64,000 bases of DNA from Glaciimonas soli (GCF_009497155.1 NZ_WINI01000003.1:186001-250000); one strand, 5' to 3'. Shown: positions 21,363 to 32,672, counted from the stretch's first letter. Numbers and translations are program-made. Notes: generated by a model not told the origin, from the letters alone.

Positions 21363-21989
21363 TTACTTGTATTTTGCTGCCAGTGCTTTATTTTTGTCCG
21401 CTAATGTTTTGATGAAGCCATCAATGCCAGAAGCCTGGATCCCAGATGTGAACTGTCCTTGATACGTTTGAACCAACCATGCGCCAAGAATATTCACGTC
21501 AAAAATTTTCCAACCAGTCGCTGTCTTTGTCAGACGGTAAGAAAGCTGAATTGGTTCACCGCGCGGTTGAATTACTGTTGTGCGTACTTCAGCATCATCA
21601 TCGCCGGTCGGCGCAGAACGCAAAGGCTGCACGTTAATTTTTTGATCGCTGACTTGAGACAATGCACCAGAATAGGTGTAAATCAAAATATCGCGAAATT
21701 GCGCGGTTAACTGCTTTTGCTGCTCTGGAGTAGCAGTGCGCCAGTTTCTGGCCGCGGCCATTGCAGTCATCTTGTCAAAGTCGATATAAGGAACGATTTT
21801 TTGTTGCACTAAAGACAACAGATGCTGCTTGTTACCGGCCTGGACACTCTTGTCAGCCTGCACACCATCCATAACTTCTTGACTGATACGCTTGATCAGC
21901 GCATCTGGCGCTTCTTGTGCCGAGGCAGTTCCAGCAAATGCCAAAGTGCCGAAAGCAAGTATTGCCAAGTATTTTTTCAATATATTCAT
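21363..21989 (-). CDS. mlaC: Periplasmic phospholipid-binding protein MlaC
   Basis: The start at 21989 is chosen because it begins a good signal peptide (MNILKKYLAILAFGTLAFAG, cut after ASA). The mature part is a Tgt2/MlaC family protein (IVPYIDFDKMTAMAAARNWRTATPEQQKQ, then YRLTKTATGWKIFDVNILGAWLV). MlaC carries phospholipids through the periplasm between MlaA at the outer membrane and MlaFEDB at the inner membrane. It follows mlaA with a gap of about 190 bases. Confidence 0.93.
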   Translation of the reverse strand: MNILKKYLAILAFGTLAFAGTASAQEAPDALIKRISQEVMDGVQADKSVQAGNKQHLLSLVQQKIVPYIDFDKMTAMAAARNWRTATPEQQKQLTAQFRDILIYTYSGALSQVSDQKINVQPLRSAPTGDDDAEVRTTVIQPRGEPIQLSYRLTKTATGWKIFDVNILGAWLVQTYQGQFTSGIQASGIDGFIKTLADKNKALAAKYK

Positions 21990-22182
21990 TTTTATCGATA
22001 TTCTTTCTAAAATTGATGATGACTTGCGAGAGTACGTACGATGCAAGCCATGCGCAATGCTTATGGCTCATTATGACCTGAGAACCCACATGGGGTTCCC
22101 AGTGATGATTTTCAATTACAAAAAAGGCAGCGCTGTTTCACTTTGTTACGCATTGCCATTTTTACAATTTTGCCATTTTACG

Positions 22183-22971
22183 TCATTGAGGCGTTTTTGG
22201 CGTCACATCTGCCGGGGCTGCTTTTTCTGCAGGAGCTGAAGAGTCGCCGTCATCTTTCGCTGGACCGTCAATTTGACTTTGGCGACGCTGAATATACGCG
22301 TCTCGTACAAATTGATATTTATCTAAAGCGATTTGATCTATCAAATCCGTTGCATCCAATAAATTGGCGCGCTTATCCACCAGACGTACCACTGTGCCGG
22401 TATTGCGCCAGCGAACCGGATATTTATATGACCAGGGATCCGCATAGATATCCACAGGCAACGCTGCAGCATCACGAATATTCGATGGGCCGAACAACGG
22501 CAACACTAGGTATGGCCCTGAGCCCACGCCCCATATGCCTAACGTCTGTCCGAAATCCTTATCCTTCTTTTGCAACCCTGCTTGTGACGCAAAGTCGATC
22601 AGGCCACCTAAGCCAAGCGTCGAATTCATTGTAAATCGCACCAGGCTGGTCGTCCCGTCAGTGCCATTACCTTGCATATAACCGTTAGCCGAATCCCAGA
22701 CATCGCCGATATTACTAAAGAAATTATGCACGCCGGTTTGCACAAACGATGGGAGAAATTTGCGATAGGCTGTGGCGATTGGTTTTAAGGCGATCTGATC
22801 AAATTTGTCATTAACCGTGAACATCGTCCGGTTAAAACCTTCCAGCGGATCTTGTGGGCTCGGATTGGTAACCGTTGCACAGCCGCCTAAGACTGCAAAC
22901 AGCGCCGCCAAACTTAAACGCGTTGCGGTTGTTCTTTTTGTTGTTGCCGCCATTATTGATACGTCCTTCAT
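22183..22971 (-). CDS. mlaA: Outer-membrane lipoprotein MlaA (VacJ)
   Basis: A lipoprotein with a lipobox LGGC about 30 residues in, followed by DPLEGFNRTMFTVNDKFDQ and the VacJ core (GLIDFASQAGLQKKDKDFGQTLG, GPYLVLPLFGPSNIRDA). MlaA takes phospholipid from the outer leaflet of the outer membrane. The start at 22971 overlaps the mlaD stop (ATGA); an internal ATG six codons later is also possible. In E. coli mlaA is unlinked, whereas here it sits inside the transporter operon. The tail is rich in Pro and Ala. Confidence 0.93.
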   Translation of the reverse strand: MKDVSIMAATTKRTTATRLSLAALFAVLGGCATVTNPSPQDPLEGFNRTMFTVNDKFDQIALKPIATAYRKFLPSFVQTGVHNFFSNIGDVWDSANGYMQGNGTDGTTSLVRFTMNSTLGLGGLIDFASQAGLQKKDKDFGQTLGIWGVGSGPYLVLPLFGPSNIRDAAALPVDIYADPWSYKYPVRWRNTGTVVRLVDKRANLLDATDLIDQIALDKYQFVRDAYIQRRQSQIDGPAKDDGDSSAPAEKAAPADVTPKTPQ

Positions 22972-23441
22972 TGTGAACTATCCTTTCCGTCGGCTGCTTT
23001 GCTATAGAGAAGCTGACTAATCAAGTTCTCCAGCACTATTGCCGATTGCGTCATTTTGATATGATCGCCTGCAACCAAATCCTGAGGATCGCCACCGGCT
23101 TCAATACCAATATATTGCTCCCCCAATAAACCTGCAGTCAAAATCTTGGCAGAACTGTCTTTAGGGAATTGATAACGGTTATCCAGATTCAATGTAACAA
23201 TGGCCTGGAAATTTTTATCATCAAAGCTGATATCGGCCACGCGACCGACTACCACACCGGCGCTACGAACCGCAGCGCGTGGCTTAAGGCCGCCGATATT
23301 GTCAAATTTAGTAATCACGGGATAAGTCCCCTGAAAACTGGCTGCGGTTAAATTACCAGCCCGCAACGCCAGGAACGCCAAAGCCAAAGCACCTAACAGG
23401 ACGAATAAACCGACCCATACGTCTACCGATTTTTGTTGCAT
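22968..23441 (-). CDS. mlaD: MCE-domain protein MlaD
   Basis: The start at 23441 (MQQKSVDVWVGLFVLLGALA) has an AAGGTG ribosome site and begins with a membrane anchor, so it is preferred to the in-frame codon 15 residues upstream. One MCE domain follows (YPVITKFDNIGGLKPRAAVRSAGVVVGRV, then LLGEQYIGIEAGG). MlaD forms the hexameric periplasmic lipid-binding ring of the MlaFEDB complex. It lies about 170 bases from mlaE. Confidence 0.93.
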   Translation of the reverse strand: MQQKSVDVWVGLFVLLGALALAFLALRAGNLTAASFQGTYPVITKFDNIGGLKPRAAVRSAGVVVGRVADISFDDKNFQAIVTLNLDNRYQFPKDSSAKILTAGLLGEQYIGIEAGGDPQDLVAGDHIKMTQSAIVLENLISQLLYSKAADGKDSSQ

Positions 23442-23613
23442 TATTATCACCTTAAAAATGACTGACGAGGCTTTCAACAACCTCAAACTAGCGTATTAAT
23501 CAGTCTTAATGCATTGAATGCATTGTTATATGCATCACTAAAAGATAGTGAGACAGGCTAACTGTTTACTTAAAAAACAAAATGCCCTGAATCCATTACT
23601 TTGTAACGTTGCG

Positions 23614-24393
23614 TTACTTAAACATTAACGCCGTCAATAGGAAGTCCAATCCAAGTACGGTCAGCGAAGAAATCACGACTGTTCGCGTGGTAGCACGTGC
23701 GACTCCTTCGGGCGTGGGTTTAGCTTGATACCCTTGGTAAAGCGCAATAAAAGTGACAGCAATACCGAAGATAACGCTTTTCAGTACGCCATTCATAATG
23801 TCTTCCCAAAAATCAACGCCGCCTTGCATTTGCGACCAGAATGCTCCGCCATCAATGCCGATAAGTTTCACGCCGACCAAATAACCACCAATAACACCCA
23901 AAGCACTAAACACGGCAGCCAACAATGGCATCGCAATGACACCGCCCCAGAAACGCGGCGCCATCACCCGTTGCATAGGATTAACCGCCATCATTTCCAT
24001 CGCCGATAATTGTTCACCAGCCTTCATCAAACCAATTTCCGCTGTCAGCGAAGTTCCTGCGCGTCCAGCGAACAATAGTGCGGTTACCACCGGTCCCAAT
24101 TCACGTACCAATGACAACGCAACCAGCACACCCAACATCTGTTCCGAACCGTATTTGCTCAGTGTGTAATAACCTTGCAAACCCAGTACACCGCCAATAA
24201 ATAAGCCAGACACACCGATAATCGACATCGAATAATTGCCGATGAAATGAATCTGATCGGTCACCAATCGCGGACGGCGCAACATCCCGCCAGAAACCCT
24301 CAGGATAGAGAGGAATGCGCGCGTTGCCTGGCCTAAGCCAGTAATTGATTCACGCAATCCACCGCCCAGCGAGGCTAATAAATTTACAATCAT
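23614..24393 (-). CDS. mlaE: Phospholipid ABC transporter permease MlaE
   Basis: A 259-residue polytopic membrane protein of the MlaE family, with signatures FIGGVLGLQGYYTL, ALLFAGRAGTSLTAEIGLMKAGEQLSAM and PRFWGGVIAMPLL. It is the inner-membrane permease of the retrograde phospholipid transport system. The start overlaps the mlaF end by four bases. Confidence 0.94.
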   Translation of the reverse strand: MIVNLLASLGGGLRESITGLGQATRAFLSILRVSGGMLRRPRLVTDQIHFIGNYSMSIIGVSGLFIGGVLGLQGYYTLSKYGSEQMLGVLVALSLVRELGPVVTALLFAGRAGTSLTAEIGLMKAGEQLSAMEMMAVNPMQRVMAPRFWGGVIAMPLLAAVFSALGVIGGYLVGVKLIGIDGGAFWSQMQGGVDFWEDIMNGVLKSVIFGIAVTFIALYQGYQAKPTPEGVARATTRTVVISSLTVLGLDFLLTALMFK

Positions 24394-25205
24394 CTCGCAT
24401 CCTCCAAACCAAAATCTGCAGCTAATGATTTACCGGGATAGTGGAAAGGTACCGGCCCATCGGCTTCTGCGTGCACAAACTGTTTGACATAAGGATCGGA
24501 AGAGGCCCGCATTTCTTCTGGTGTACCTTGCGCGACAATTTTCCCTTGGGACAGAAAATAAACATAATCGGCAATCGCAAACGCTTCATCCACATCATGC
24601 GAAACCAGAATGCTGGTAGAACCCAAGGCATCGTTTAGCTTACGAATCAGATTGGCGGTCACGCCCATGGAAATAGGATCCAAGCCAGCAAATGGCTCGT
24701 CATACATAATCAATTCAGGATCAAGCGCAATGGCACGTGCCAACGCGACCCGCCGCGACATCCCGCCTGAAATTTCCGAAGGCTTGAGCTGCGCTGCATT
24801 ACGCAGGCCTACCGCCTGCAGTTTCATCAAGACTAAATTGTGCAGCAGCTCAGGAGGCAGATCGGTATGCTCGCGCAACGGAAAAGCAACATTCTCATAA
24901 GCTGTTAAATCAGTAAACAATGCGCCGTTTTGAAATAGCATGCCCATTTTGCGTCGTAAAGCATACAGGGCTGACGTTGTCAGTTTATGCACAACCTCAC
25001 CGTCAACGCGCACTTCACCTGCTTGCGGCTGCAATTGACCACCGATCAAACGCAATATAGTAGTCTTGCCAGAGCCAGAACCGCCCATGACAGCAATGAC
25101 TTTTCCACGTGGGAAATTCATGTTGAGCGACGATAAAATCACACGCTCACCATAACCAAACTGGACATCGCGAACTTCGACAATATTATCGACAATATTA
25201 GACAC
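24390..25205 (-). CDS. mlaF: Phospholipid ABC transporter ATPase MlaF
   Basis: A 271-residue ATPase: Walker A GGSGSGKTT, signature ISGGMSRR, Walker B ELIMYDEPFAGLDP and the H-loop VSHDVDEAF. The C-terminal extension (to DFGLEDAR) contacts the partner protomer in this family. It is the first gene of the mlaFEDACB group; the 230 bases upstream hold the gltD terminator-like hairpin and presumably the mla promoter. Confidence 0.94.
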   Translation of the reverse strand: MSNIVDNIVEVRDVQFGYGERVILSSLNMNFPRGKVIAVMGGSGSGKTTILRLIGGQLQPQAGEVRVDGEVVHKLTTSALYALRRKMGMLFQNGALFTDLTAYENVAFPLREHTDLPPELLHNLVLMKLQAVGLRNAAQLKPSEISGGMSRRVALARAIALDPELIMYDEPFAGLDPISMGVTANLIRKLNDALGSTSILVSHDVDEAFAIADYVYFLSQGKIVAQGTPEEMRASSDPYVKQFVHAEADGPVPFHYPGKSLAADFGLEDAR

Positions 25206-25365
25206 TAAGTATCCACCGATTTAAGCAAAGCCAGTATTGTAGTTGATCAGAACACAATCTGTCTTTGCATTAGAAAAGCGCCTCAGTTTTATTGGCATAA
25301 ATTCAATGCAATGCCTTGCAAACAGACATCACTTTACATCTGCACAATAAAATCTCATCAGCACA

Positions 25366-25406
25366 AAAGCAAAACTGGCTTGCACAAACAATATGCAAAC
25401 CAGTTT
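25366..25406 (-). terminator. Putative terminator after gltD
   Basis: Read on the minus strand, AAACTGG..TGC pairs with GCA..CCAGTTT and is followed by TTTTGCTTTT. It lies about 30 bases after the gltD stop codon. The long loop and interrupted T-run make it moderate rather than strong. Confidence 0.5.
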
Positions 25407-25435
25407 CAATTAAAGCTAGTGACACAAGCAGCAAA

Positions 25436-26899
25436 TTAACGCGGCAGTACAGATGCTCCCATCAAATACTCATCGACCGCGCGCGCGCATTGACGGCCTT
25501 CACGAATCGCCCACACCACCAGCGATTGCCCGCGACGCATATCACCCGCCGCAAACACCTTATCAACCGAGGTGTGATAACAGCCATCGCCGTCAGTCGT
25601 TGCTTTGGCGTTACCACGTGCGTCTTTATCGACGCCGAAAGCATCCAACACTTGCGACACTGGGGAAACAAAGCCCATCGCTAAAAATACCAAATCCGCT
25701 TTCATTTCAAATTCGGAATTGGGCACTTCTTGCATCTTGCCGTCTTTCCACTCAACGCGCGCAGCGATCAGCTTTTCAACCTTGCCGTTTTTGCCTTCGA
25801 GACGCTTGGTCGCCACGGCCCAATCACGGTCACAACCTTCTTCATGTGAAGAGGAAGTGCGCAATTTTGTCGGCCAGTATGGCCATACCATTTCTTTATT
25901 TTCTTGCTCTGGCGGTTGTGGCATCAACTCAAATTGCGAGATCGACGCTGCACCTTGGCGATTCGAAGTACCGACGCAATCCGAACCAGTATCGCCGCCG
26001 CCGATTACCACCACATGTTTACCACCAGCCAAAATTTGATCTTTGACCTTGTCGCCCGCATTAACTTTGTTTTGCTGCGGCAGGAAATCCATCGCAAAAT
26101 GCACGCCTTTTAATTCACGTCCTGGTACCGGCAAATCGCGTGGTTGTTCCGCACCGCCAGCAATCACAATTGCATCAAAATCGTTTTTCAAATCCTCTGG
26201 AAAAATCGTTTTCTTCGCACCGTTATTGACGTTGACCGGGAAATCTTTACCAATCAAGATGCCGGTACGGAAAGTCACGCCTTCCGCTTCCATTTGTTCT
26301 ACGCGGCGATCAATGTGCGATTTTTCCATTTTAAAATCAGGAATACCGTAACGTAGCAAACCGCCGACGCGATCACTTTTTTCAAAAACTGTCACATCAT
26401 GGCCGATACGTGCCAGTTGCTGCGCCGCTGCCAATCCTGCTGGTCCGGAGCCAACAACCGCAACCTTCTTGCCGGTTTTCACCAATGCCGGTTGTGGTGC
26501 GATCCAGCCGCTTTCCCAACCCTTATCGATGATGAAATGCTCAATTGATTTGATGCCTACCGGATCGCTGTTAATGCCTAAAGTACACGCGCTTTCGCAC
26601 GGCGCAGGACAAACGCGTCCGGTAAATTCTGGGAAATTATTGGTGGAATGCAGCGTATCCAAGGCTTCACGATAATTACCGCGATAGACCAGATCGTTCC
26701 AGTCAGGAATAATGTTGTTAACCGGACAGCCGTTATTACAAAAAGGAATCCCGCAATCCATACAACGCGCGCCCTGCGTTTTCGCATCGCCGTCACTCAA
26801 ACTCATGACAAATTCTTTGTAATGCTTGCTCCGCGCTTGCGGTGCTTCATACGCTTCGCTCAAGCGTTGGAATTCCATAAAGCCTGTTACTTTTCCCAT
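25436..26899 (-). CDS. gltD: Glutamate synthase (NADPH), small subunit
   Basis: A 487-residue flavoprotein that passes electrons from NADPH to the large subunit. N-terminal iron-sulfur cysteines are visible ([17 protein letters not shown], later CPAPCESAC), followed by two nucleotide-binding folds ([21 protein letters not shown] and [15 protein letters not shown]). Start at 26899. It follows gltB after a 116-base gap that contains a dispersed palindrome. Confidence 0.96.
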   Translation of the reverse strand: MGKVTGFMEFQRLSEAYEAPQARSKHYKEFVMSLSDGDAKTQGARCMDCGIPFCNNGCPVNNIIPDWNDLVYRGNYREALDTLHSTNNFPEFTGRVCPAPCESACTLGINSDPVGIKSIEHFIIDKGWESGWIAPQPALVKTGKKVAVVGSGPAGLAAAQQLARIGHDVTVFEKSDRVGGLLRYGIPDFKMEKSHIDRRVEQMEAEGVTFRTGILIGKDFPVNVNNGAKKTIFPEDLKNDFDAIVIAGGAEQPRDLPVPGRELKGVHFAMDFLPQQNKVNAGDKVKDQILAGGKHVVVIGGGDTGSDCVGTSNRQGAASISQFELMPQPPEQENKEMVWPYWPTKLRTSSSHEEGCDRDWAVATKRLEGKNGKVEKLIAARVEWKDGKMQEVPNSEFEMKADLVFLAMGFVSPVSQVLDAFGVDKDARGNAKATTDGDGCYHTSVDKVFAAGDMRRGQSLVVWAIREGRQCARAVDEYLMGASVLPR

Positions 26900-26935
26900 T
26901 TTTCACTCACATATTTGACTACGACTAATTTAGTG

Positions 26936-27005
26936 TCGTCGTTCCCGCGCAAGCGGGAATCCATGTTGAACTAAACCTGGATCCCCGCTTGCGCGAGGAT
27001 GACGA
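26936..27005. repeat. Well-preserved extragenic palindrome between gltB and gltD
   Basis: Two 28-base arms (26936-26963 and 26978-27005) pair at 24 of 28 positions around a 14-base centre. The core is CCCGCGCAAGCGGGAATCCA. Elements of this CGTC..GGGAATCC type are widespread in intergenic DNA of proteobacteria. Decayed copies in this window are at 8541-8611 and 55633-55698. It would form a strong hairpin in the glt mRNA, and might tune the gltB:gltD ratio (inference). Confidence 0.8.
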
Positions 27006-27015
27006 GGCTCAAATT

Positions 27016-30000
27016 TTAGGCAACAACTTTTGCTTTGCTCGCCGTTTTAGGCGGTGCAGATGCTGCATTCATTTCCGCCATTGCCCGTTTATATTCAATC
27101 GGGAAAACTTTGACGAATTTGCCGCGTGATGCCACCCAGTCATCCAACAAATTACGCGCACGTGTGCTGCCGGTGAGTTTGAAGTGACGCTCCACCAAGC
27201 CCTTCAGAATCGCCTCATCCGCCTGGCCTTCTTCGCCGCGTTGCAAACTATGCCAGATCGCCTTATCGGTTGTCGCTTCTTGCTCGCCTTGGCTCAATAC
27301 AGGTTCTAGCGTCACCATGGATAAATTGCAGCGCGCTGCAAATTCGCCATCCGGATCGTAGACGTAGGCCATGCCGCCAGACATCCCCGCCGCAAAGTTA
27401 CGCCCAGTTGCGCCCAACACAACCACGGTACCGCCGGTCATATATTCACAGCCATGATCGCCACAGCCTTCAACCACGGTCAAAGCACCAGAATTACGGA
27501 CTGCGAAACGCTCGCCAGCAACGCCATTCAAGAACGCTTCACCAGCAGTCGCACCGTACAGCACTGTGTTACCGGCAATGATGTTATCGACGGCACGGCC
27601 GCGGAATTCCGTATTCGGGCGCACGATAATGCGGCCACCGGAAAGCCCTTTACCAACGTAATCGTTACCTTCCCCAACCAGATCCAGCGTAACGCCGTGT
27701 GCTAAAAACGCACCGGCTGACTGGCCTGCAGTACCTTGCAGTTGAATATGAATCGTATCGTCCGGCAAACCGGCATTGCCATATTTTTTCGCCACTTCGC
27801 CGGACAACATCGCTCCGACCGTACGGTTCAGATTCCTGATCGGTGAAATGAACGACACACGTTCACCCTTATCAATCGCCGCTTTTGCTTGCGCAATCAA
27901 CTTGTGATCCAACGCTTTTTCAAGCGCATGATCTTGCTCTTCAACGTGGTAATACACGCCGCCTTCTGGCAATGCTGGTTGATAGAAAATGCGTGAGAAA
28001 TCCAAACCTTGCGCTTTCCAATGCGTAATCGCTTTGGCTTTATCCAACAGATCTGCACGACCAATTAATTCATTGAAAGTACGAATACCCAATTGCGCCA
28101 TGATCTGACGCGCTTCTTCTGCAATGAAAAAGAAGAAATTCACCACGTATTCTGGTTTACCGGAAAACTTGGCACGTAGCTCTGGATCTTGTGTCGCTAC
28201 ACCGACTGGGCAAGTGTTCAAATGACACTTGCGCATCATGATGCAACCCTCAACCACCAACGGCGCAGTTGAGAATCCAAACTCGTCAGCACCCAACAAC
28301 GCACCAATCACGATGTCGCGACCAGTTTTCATCTGACCGTCGGCTTGCACGCGAATCCGGCTACGCAGGCCATTCAAGACCAAGGTTTGCTGGGTTTCAG
28401 CCAGACCTAATTCCCACGGTGAACCGGCATGTTTCATCGACGTCAGCGGTGTTGCACCTGTGCCGCCGTCATGGCCCGCGATAACGATATGATCGGCTTT
28501 CGCTTTAGTGACACCGGCGGCAACCGTACCAACGCCGACTTCCGACACCAGCTTGACCGAGATCGTGGCTTTCGGATTGACGTTTTTCAAGTCATGAATC
28601 AGCTGCGCCAAATCTTCAATCGAATAAATATCGTGATGCGGTGGTGGTGAAATCAAACCCACGCCCGGCACTGAGAAACGCAACTTCGCAATGTACTCAG
28701 ACACTTTGTGGCCAGGCAATTGACCACCTTCACCTGGCTTGGCACCTTGCGCCATCTTGATCTGGATTTGATCGGCCGAAGTTAAATATTCCGCCGTCAC
28801 ACCAAAGCGCCCCGACGCAACTTGCTTGATTTTTGAGCGCAACGAATCGCCCGCCAGCAATGGAATATCCACCATTACTTGTTCGCTGCCGATCACCGAT
28901 GACAAGGTTTCGCCTTGTTTGATCGGGATACCTTTCAATTCCTGACGATAGCGCTTAGGATCTTCGCCGCCTTCGCCGGTATTTGATTTGCCGCCGATAC
29001 GGTTCATCGCCACCGCCAAGGTTGCATGTGCCTCGGTTGAAATCGAACCGAGCGACATCGCTCCTGTAGCAAAACGTTTGACGATTTCTTTTGCTGGTTC
29101 TACTTCATCCAATGGAATCGCGGTACTTGGGTCGATCTTGAATTCAAACAAACCACGCAAAGTCATGTGGCGCTTGGATTGATCATTGATAATCTGTGCG
29201 TATTCTTTGTAGGTGTTGAAATTATTGGCGCGTGATGAATGCTGCAATTTCGCAATCGCATCCGGCGTCCACATATGCTCTTCGCCACGGGTGCGGTAGG
29301 CGTACTCACCGCCGGCGTCGAGTGCATTGGCCAAAATCGGATCATCACTGAACGCAGCGCGATGCAAACGCAATGCTTCTTCTGCGACTTCAAACACGCC
29401 GATGCCTTCGACGTTAGATGCGGTACCTTTAAAGTACTTTTTCACCATGTCTTTATTCAGGCCGATCGCTTCAAAAATCTGCGCGCCGCAGTAGGACATG
29501 TACGTCGAAATGCCCATCTTCGACATCACCTTCAGCAAGCCTTTACCAATGGCTTTCTGGAAGTTATAAATCACTTTTTCAGCAGACAAATCACCAGGCA
29601 AACCTTGTGCCATCGCGCTCAACGTATCCATCGCCAGATACGGATGGATTGCTTCTGCGCCGTAGCCCGCCAACAGAGCGAAATGATGCACTTCACGTGC
29701 TGATCCGGTTTCCACCACTAAGCCGGTGGAAGTACGCAAACCTTTGGTAACCAAATGCTGATGAATTGCTGACGTCGCCAACAATGCCGGAATCGCCACT
29801 TGATCGGCATCGACCTTACGATCCGAAATAATCAATATGTTGTGACCAGACTTGACCGCATCAACTGCCTTCGCGCATAGCGATGCCAGGCGCGCTTCGA
29901 TACCCTCTTTACCCCATGCGACTGGATAGCAGATATTCAATTCATGCGATTTAAATTTGCCACCTGTATGCGCGCCAATGTTGCGTAATTTGGCAATATC

Positions 30001-31710
30001 CGCATAATCCAGAATCGGCTGCGACACTTCCAAACGCATTGGTGGGTTGATGTTATTGGTATCCAGCATATTCGGCTTAGGGCCGATAAACGACACCAGC
30101 GACATCACCATCGCTTCACGAATCGGATCGATAGGTGGATTGGTTACTTGCGCAAACAATTGCTTGAAGTAGTTGTAAAGCGTTTTGTCTTTATTCGACA
30201 TGACCGCCAACGGCGAATCATTACCCATCGAACCAATCGCCTCTTCTCCGCTGACAGCCATCGGCGACATCAAGAATTTGATATCTTCTTGTGTGTAGCC
30301 AAATAACTGCTGGCGATCCAATAAAGGAATCGTCGAAATCTCTTCATGGGGCTCGGCCTTGAGCGCATCCAGTTTCACACTCACCGAAGCAATCCATTGC
30401 TTGTATGGCTTGGCGTTAGAGAAAGTGTCTTTCAATTCTTTGTCGTCGATAATGCGACCGGCATCCAAATCGATCAAAAACATTTTGCCCGGTTGCAAAC
30501 GCCATTTTTGGATGATTTTCGATTCAGGAATTGGCAACACACCGGATTCCGACGCCATCACTACCAAATCGTCATCTGTAACGATGTAACGCGCTGGGCG
30601 CAAACCGTTGCGATCTAAAGTACCGCCGATATGACGACCATCTGTAAACGCCATCGCAGCAGGGCCGTCCCACGGCTCCATCATCGCTGCGTGATATTCG
30701 TAGAATGCGCGACGATTCTCATCCATAGAAGTATGGCTTTCCCACGCTTCCGGAATCATCATCATCATCGCTTGTGCCAGCGGATAACCGGCCATGATCA
30801 ATAGTTCGAGCGCGTTGTCAAAACTCGCGGTATCGGATTGACCTTCGTAAATCAGCGGGAACAATTTTTGCAGATCATCGCCCAACACCGCCGATTTCAT
30901 CACGCCTTCGCGCGCGCGCATCCAGTTAAAGTTACCTTTAACGGTATTGATTTCACCGTTATGCGCGATCAAGCGATATGGATGCGCCAGTGGCCATTCC
31001 GGGAATGTATTGGTCGAGAAACGTTGATGCACCAATGCCAACGCAGATGAGCAACGCGGATCTTGCAAATCTTTGTAGTACACACCGACTTGATCAGCCA
31101 GCAGCAAGCCTTTGTAGACCACGGTGCGCGCCGACATCGACGGCACGAAAAATTCTTTACCATGCAACAGATTCAATGCCTGAATTGCATGTCCGGACGA
31201 TTTACGAATCACGTATAACTTACGCTCAAGTGCGTCGGTCACCATAACATCAGGACCGCGTCCGATGAAAATCTGGCGGATCACTGGTTCCCTGTTACGC
31301 ACAATCGGCGACATCGGCATATCGATGTCAACCGGCACGTCGCGCCAGCCCAACAACACTTGACCTTCTGCCAACACCGCGCGCTCAATTTCTTGTTCGC
31401 ATGCTATGCGTGAAGCATTCTCTTTTGGCAGGAATACCATACCAACACCGTACTCGCCCGGCGGTGGCAACGTCACACCCTGCTTCGCCATTTCTTCGCG
31501 ATAGTACTGATCTGGTACCTGAATCAGGATACCGGCGCCATCGCCCATCAGTTTATCCGCCCCAACCGCGCCCCGATGGTCAAGATTTTTTAGGATGAGC
31601 AAACCCTGCTCAACGATAGCGTGACTTTTTTTGCCCTTGATATGCGCAATAAAACCGACGCCGCAGGCGTCGTGTTCGTTGTTTGGGTCGTATAAACCTT
31701 GTGCTTCCAT
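27016..31710 (-). CDS. gltB: Glutamate synthase (NADPH), large subunit
   Basis: A 1564-residue enzyme converting glutamine and 2-oxoglutarate to two glutamates. The N-terminal glutaminase domain has its nucleophile at Cys16 after a 15-residue propeptide ([15 protein letters not shown]). The central and FMN-binding synthase domains follow ([29 protein letters not shown]), then the 3Fe-4S site ([14 protein letters not shown]) and the C-terminal GXGXG beta-helix domain. Length is normal. It is the first gene of the gltBD unit. Confidence 0.97.
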   Translation of the reverse strand: MEAQGLYDPNNEHDACGVGFIAHIKGKKSHAIVEQGLLILKNLDHRGAVGADKLMGDGAGILIQVPDQYYREEMAKQGVTLPPPGEYGVGMVFLPKENASRIACEQEIERAVLAEGQVLLGWRDVPVDIDMPMSPIVRNREPVIRQIFIGRGPDVMVTDALERKLYVIRKSSGHAIQALNLLHGKEFFVPSMSARTVVYKGLLLADQVGVYYKDLQDPRCSSALALVHQRFSTNTFPEWPLAHPYRLIAHNGEINTVKGNFNWMRAREGVMKSAVLGDDLQKLFPLIYEGQSDTASFDNALELLIMAGYPLAQAMMMMIPEAWESHTSMDENRRAFYEYHAAMMEPWDGPAAMAFTDGRHIGGTLDRNGLRPARYIVTDDDLVVMASESGVLPIPESKIIQKWRLQPGKMFLIDLDAGRIIDDKELKDTFSNAKPYKQWIASVSVKLDALKAEPHEEISTIPLLDRQQLFGYTQEDIKFLMSPMAVSGEEAIGSMGNDSPLAVMSNKDKTLYNYFKQLFAQVTNPPIDPIREAMVMSLVSFIGPKPNMLDTNNINPPMRLEVSQPILDYADIAKLRNIGAHTGGKFKSHELNICYPVAWGKEGIEARLASLCAKAVDAVKSGHNILIISDRKVDADQVAIPALLATSAIHQHLVTKGLRTSTGLVVETGSAREVHHFALLAGYGAEAIHPYLAMDTLSAMAQGLPGDLSAEKVIYNFQKAIGKGLLKVMSKMGISTYMSYCGAQIFEAIGLNKDMVKKYFKGTASNVEGIGVFEVAEEALRLHRAAFSDDPILANALDAGGEYAYRTRGEEHMWTPDAIAKLQHSSRANNFNTYKEYAQIINDQSKRHMTLRGLFEFKIDPSTAIPLDEVEPAKEIVKRFATGAMSLGSISTEAHATLAVAMNRIGGKSNTGEGGEDPKRYRQELKGIPIKQGETLSSVIGSEQVMVDIPLLAGDSLRSKIKQVASGRFGVTAEYLTSADQIQIKMAQGAKPGEGGQLPGHKVSEYIAKLRFSVPGVGLISPPPHHDIYSIEDLAQLIHDLKNVNPKATISVKLVSEVGVGTVAAGVTKAKADHIVIAGHDGGTGATPLTSMKHAGSPWELGLAETQQTLVLNGLRSRIRVQADGQMKTGRDIVIGALLGADEFGFSTAPLVVEGCIMMRKCHLNTCPVGVATQDPELRAKFSGKPEYVVNFFFFIAEEARQIMAQLGIRTFNELIGRADLLDKAKAITHWKAQGLDFSRIFYQPALPEGGVYYHVEEQDHALEKALDHKLIAQAKAAIDKGERVSFISPIRNLNRTVGAMLSGEVAKKYGNAGLPDDTIHIQLQGTAGQSAGAFLAHGVTLDLVGEGNDYVGKGLSGGRIIVRPNTEFRGRAVDNIIAGNTVLYGATAGEAFLNGVAGERFAVRNSGALTVVEGCGDHGCEYMTGGTVVVLGATGRNFAAGMSGGMAYVYDPDGEFAARCNLSMVTLEPVLSQGEQEATTDKAIWHSLQRGEEGQADEAILKGLVERHFKLTGSTRARNLLDDWVASRGKFVKVFPIEYKRAMAEMNAASAPPKTASKAKVVA

Positions 31711-31782
31711 GTCGTTGCTCCACCACTTTACGAGTAAGGATATTCAGCATAGTGCAGAGCAGCACAGACTTCAACCAGAATA

Positions 31783-32664
31783 ATTAGGGTCGGAGTAAAA
31801 TATAGTATTTCATATTTCGCATATTATTTATATAGGGACAGAGTAAATTCCGCTGTGAAACTTGATTGCAAAGCACTGCCAGCCTACTGATCAGGAATCT
31901 TTGTTCTTATCTGCGGTTGATTTAGATGGTCGCCCACGCTTGGCGGGGCTTACGCGTTGTTTGCTCTGTTTCTCAAGAGCCAATTTGAACTTATCCGAGC
32001 CCAGTGCCCACCCTTTGTTGGTAGCGTCGACAAGCTCCAATACTTCCACAGAAGTTAGTGCTCGCTCTGCCATTTCCTTATATGTGGCCTCGCGCTCGAA
32101 TGGCGTATTCCCCAAACCCCAATACAGCGCATGGTCCACAATCAACGGATCTGACTTCAGCCCAACGTGATGTAAATAGCTGGACCAATGATAATCGCTC
32201 GGCATCGCCACCAAGCCAGCACGCACGGGGTTGGTTTCGATATAGCGACAGCACAGCATGAAATAGCGGTCGGTATCAATTACCGTCGCCTTGTAGCGTC
32301 CTTGCCACAAAGTACCGACACGATCCTGTTTTTGATTGAAATAAGGCACATAAAAACGCCCTATCCATTGCATCATCCGCGCCAGACCTTGTGCATCGGC
32401 AGGGGTCGCCAGCAAATGAAAATGATTGGGCATCAGCACGTAAGCATGAATAGCAACTTTAAATTGCTTAGCAGCATCGCGTAAACGTGCCAAAAAGAAC
32501 ATATAGTCATCCGCATCGCGGAAAATCGTCTGACGATCGATACCGCGCTGGATGATGTGATGAGGTTGATTGGGAATGACGAGACGAGGTAGGCGGGCCA
32601 TGGTAGCAACGTGCAATGATTGAGAACTAAATTGTACTCAATAAATTGACTCCGACCCCAATAT
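31783..32664. mobile_element. RAYT unit with terminal inverted and direct repeats
   Basis: The transposase gene is flanked by a short repeated motif: TTAGGGTCGGAGTAAA near 31785, a second same-direction copy (ATAGGGACAGAGTAAA) near 31832, and the inverted copy (GACTCCGACCCCAAT) at 32648-32662. These GGGTCGGAGT-type ends are typical of REP-associated tyrosine transposase genes. The unit spans about 880 bases between gltB and a small-gene cluster. Confidence 0.75.
31891..32601 (-). CDS. REP-associated tyrosine transposase (RAYT, Y1 HUH family)
   Basis: The start at 32601 (MARLPRLVIPNQPHHIIQRG) fits the family; an ATG five codons upstream is also open. HUH motif residues His60 and His62 lie in MPNHFHLL and the probable catalytic tyrosine is Tyr120 in CCRYIETNPVRAGLV. 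These single-strand endonucleases act on REP palindromes and are domesticated relatives of IS200/IS605 transposases. The gene is intact at about 236 residues, with a basic C-terminal tail (KRGRPSKSTADKNK). Confidence 0.9.
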   Translation of the reverse strand: MARLPRLVIPNQPHHIIQRGIDRQTIFRDADDYMFFLARLRDAAKQFKVAIHAYVLMPNHFHLLATPADAQGLARMMQWIGRFYVPYFNQKQDRVGTLWQGRYKATVIDTDRYFMLCCRYIETNPVRAGLVAMPSDYHWSSYLHHVGLKSDPLIVDHALYWGLGNTPFEREATYKEMAERALTSVEVLELVDATNKGWALGSDKFKLALEKQSKQRVSPAKRGRPSKSTADKNKDS

Positions 32665-32672
32665 AATTAATT

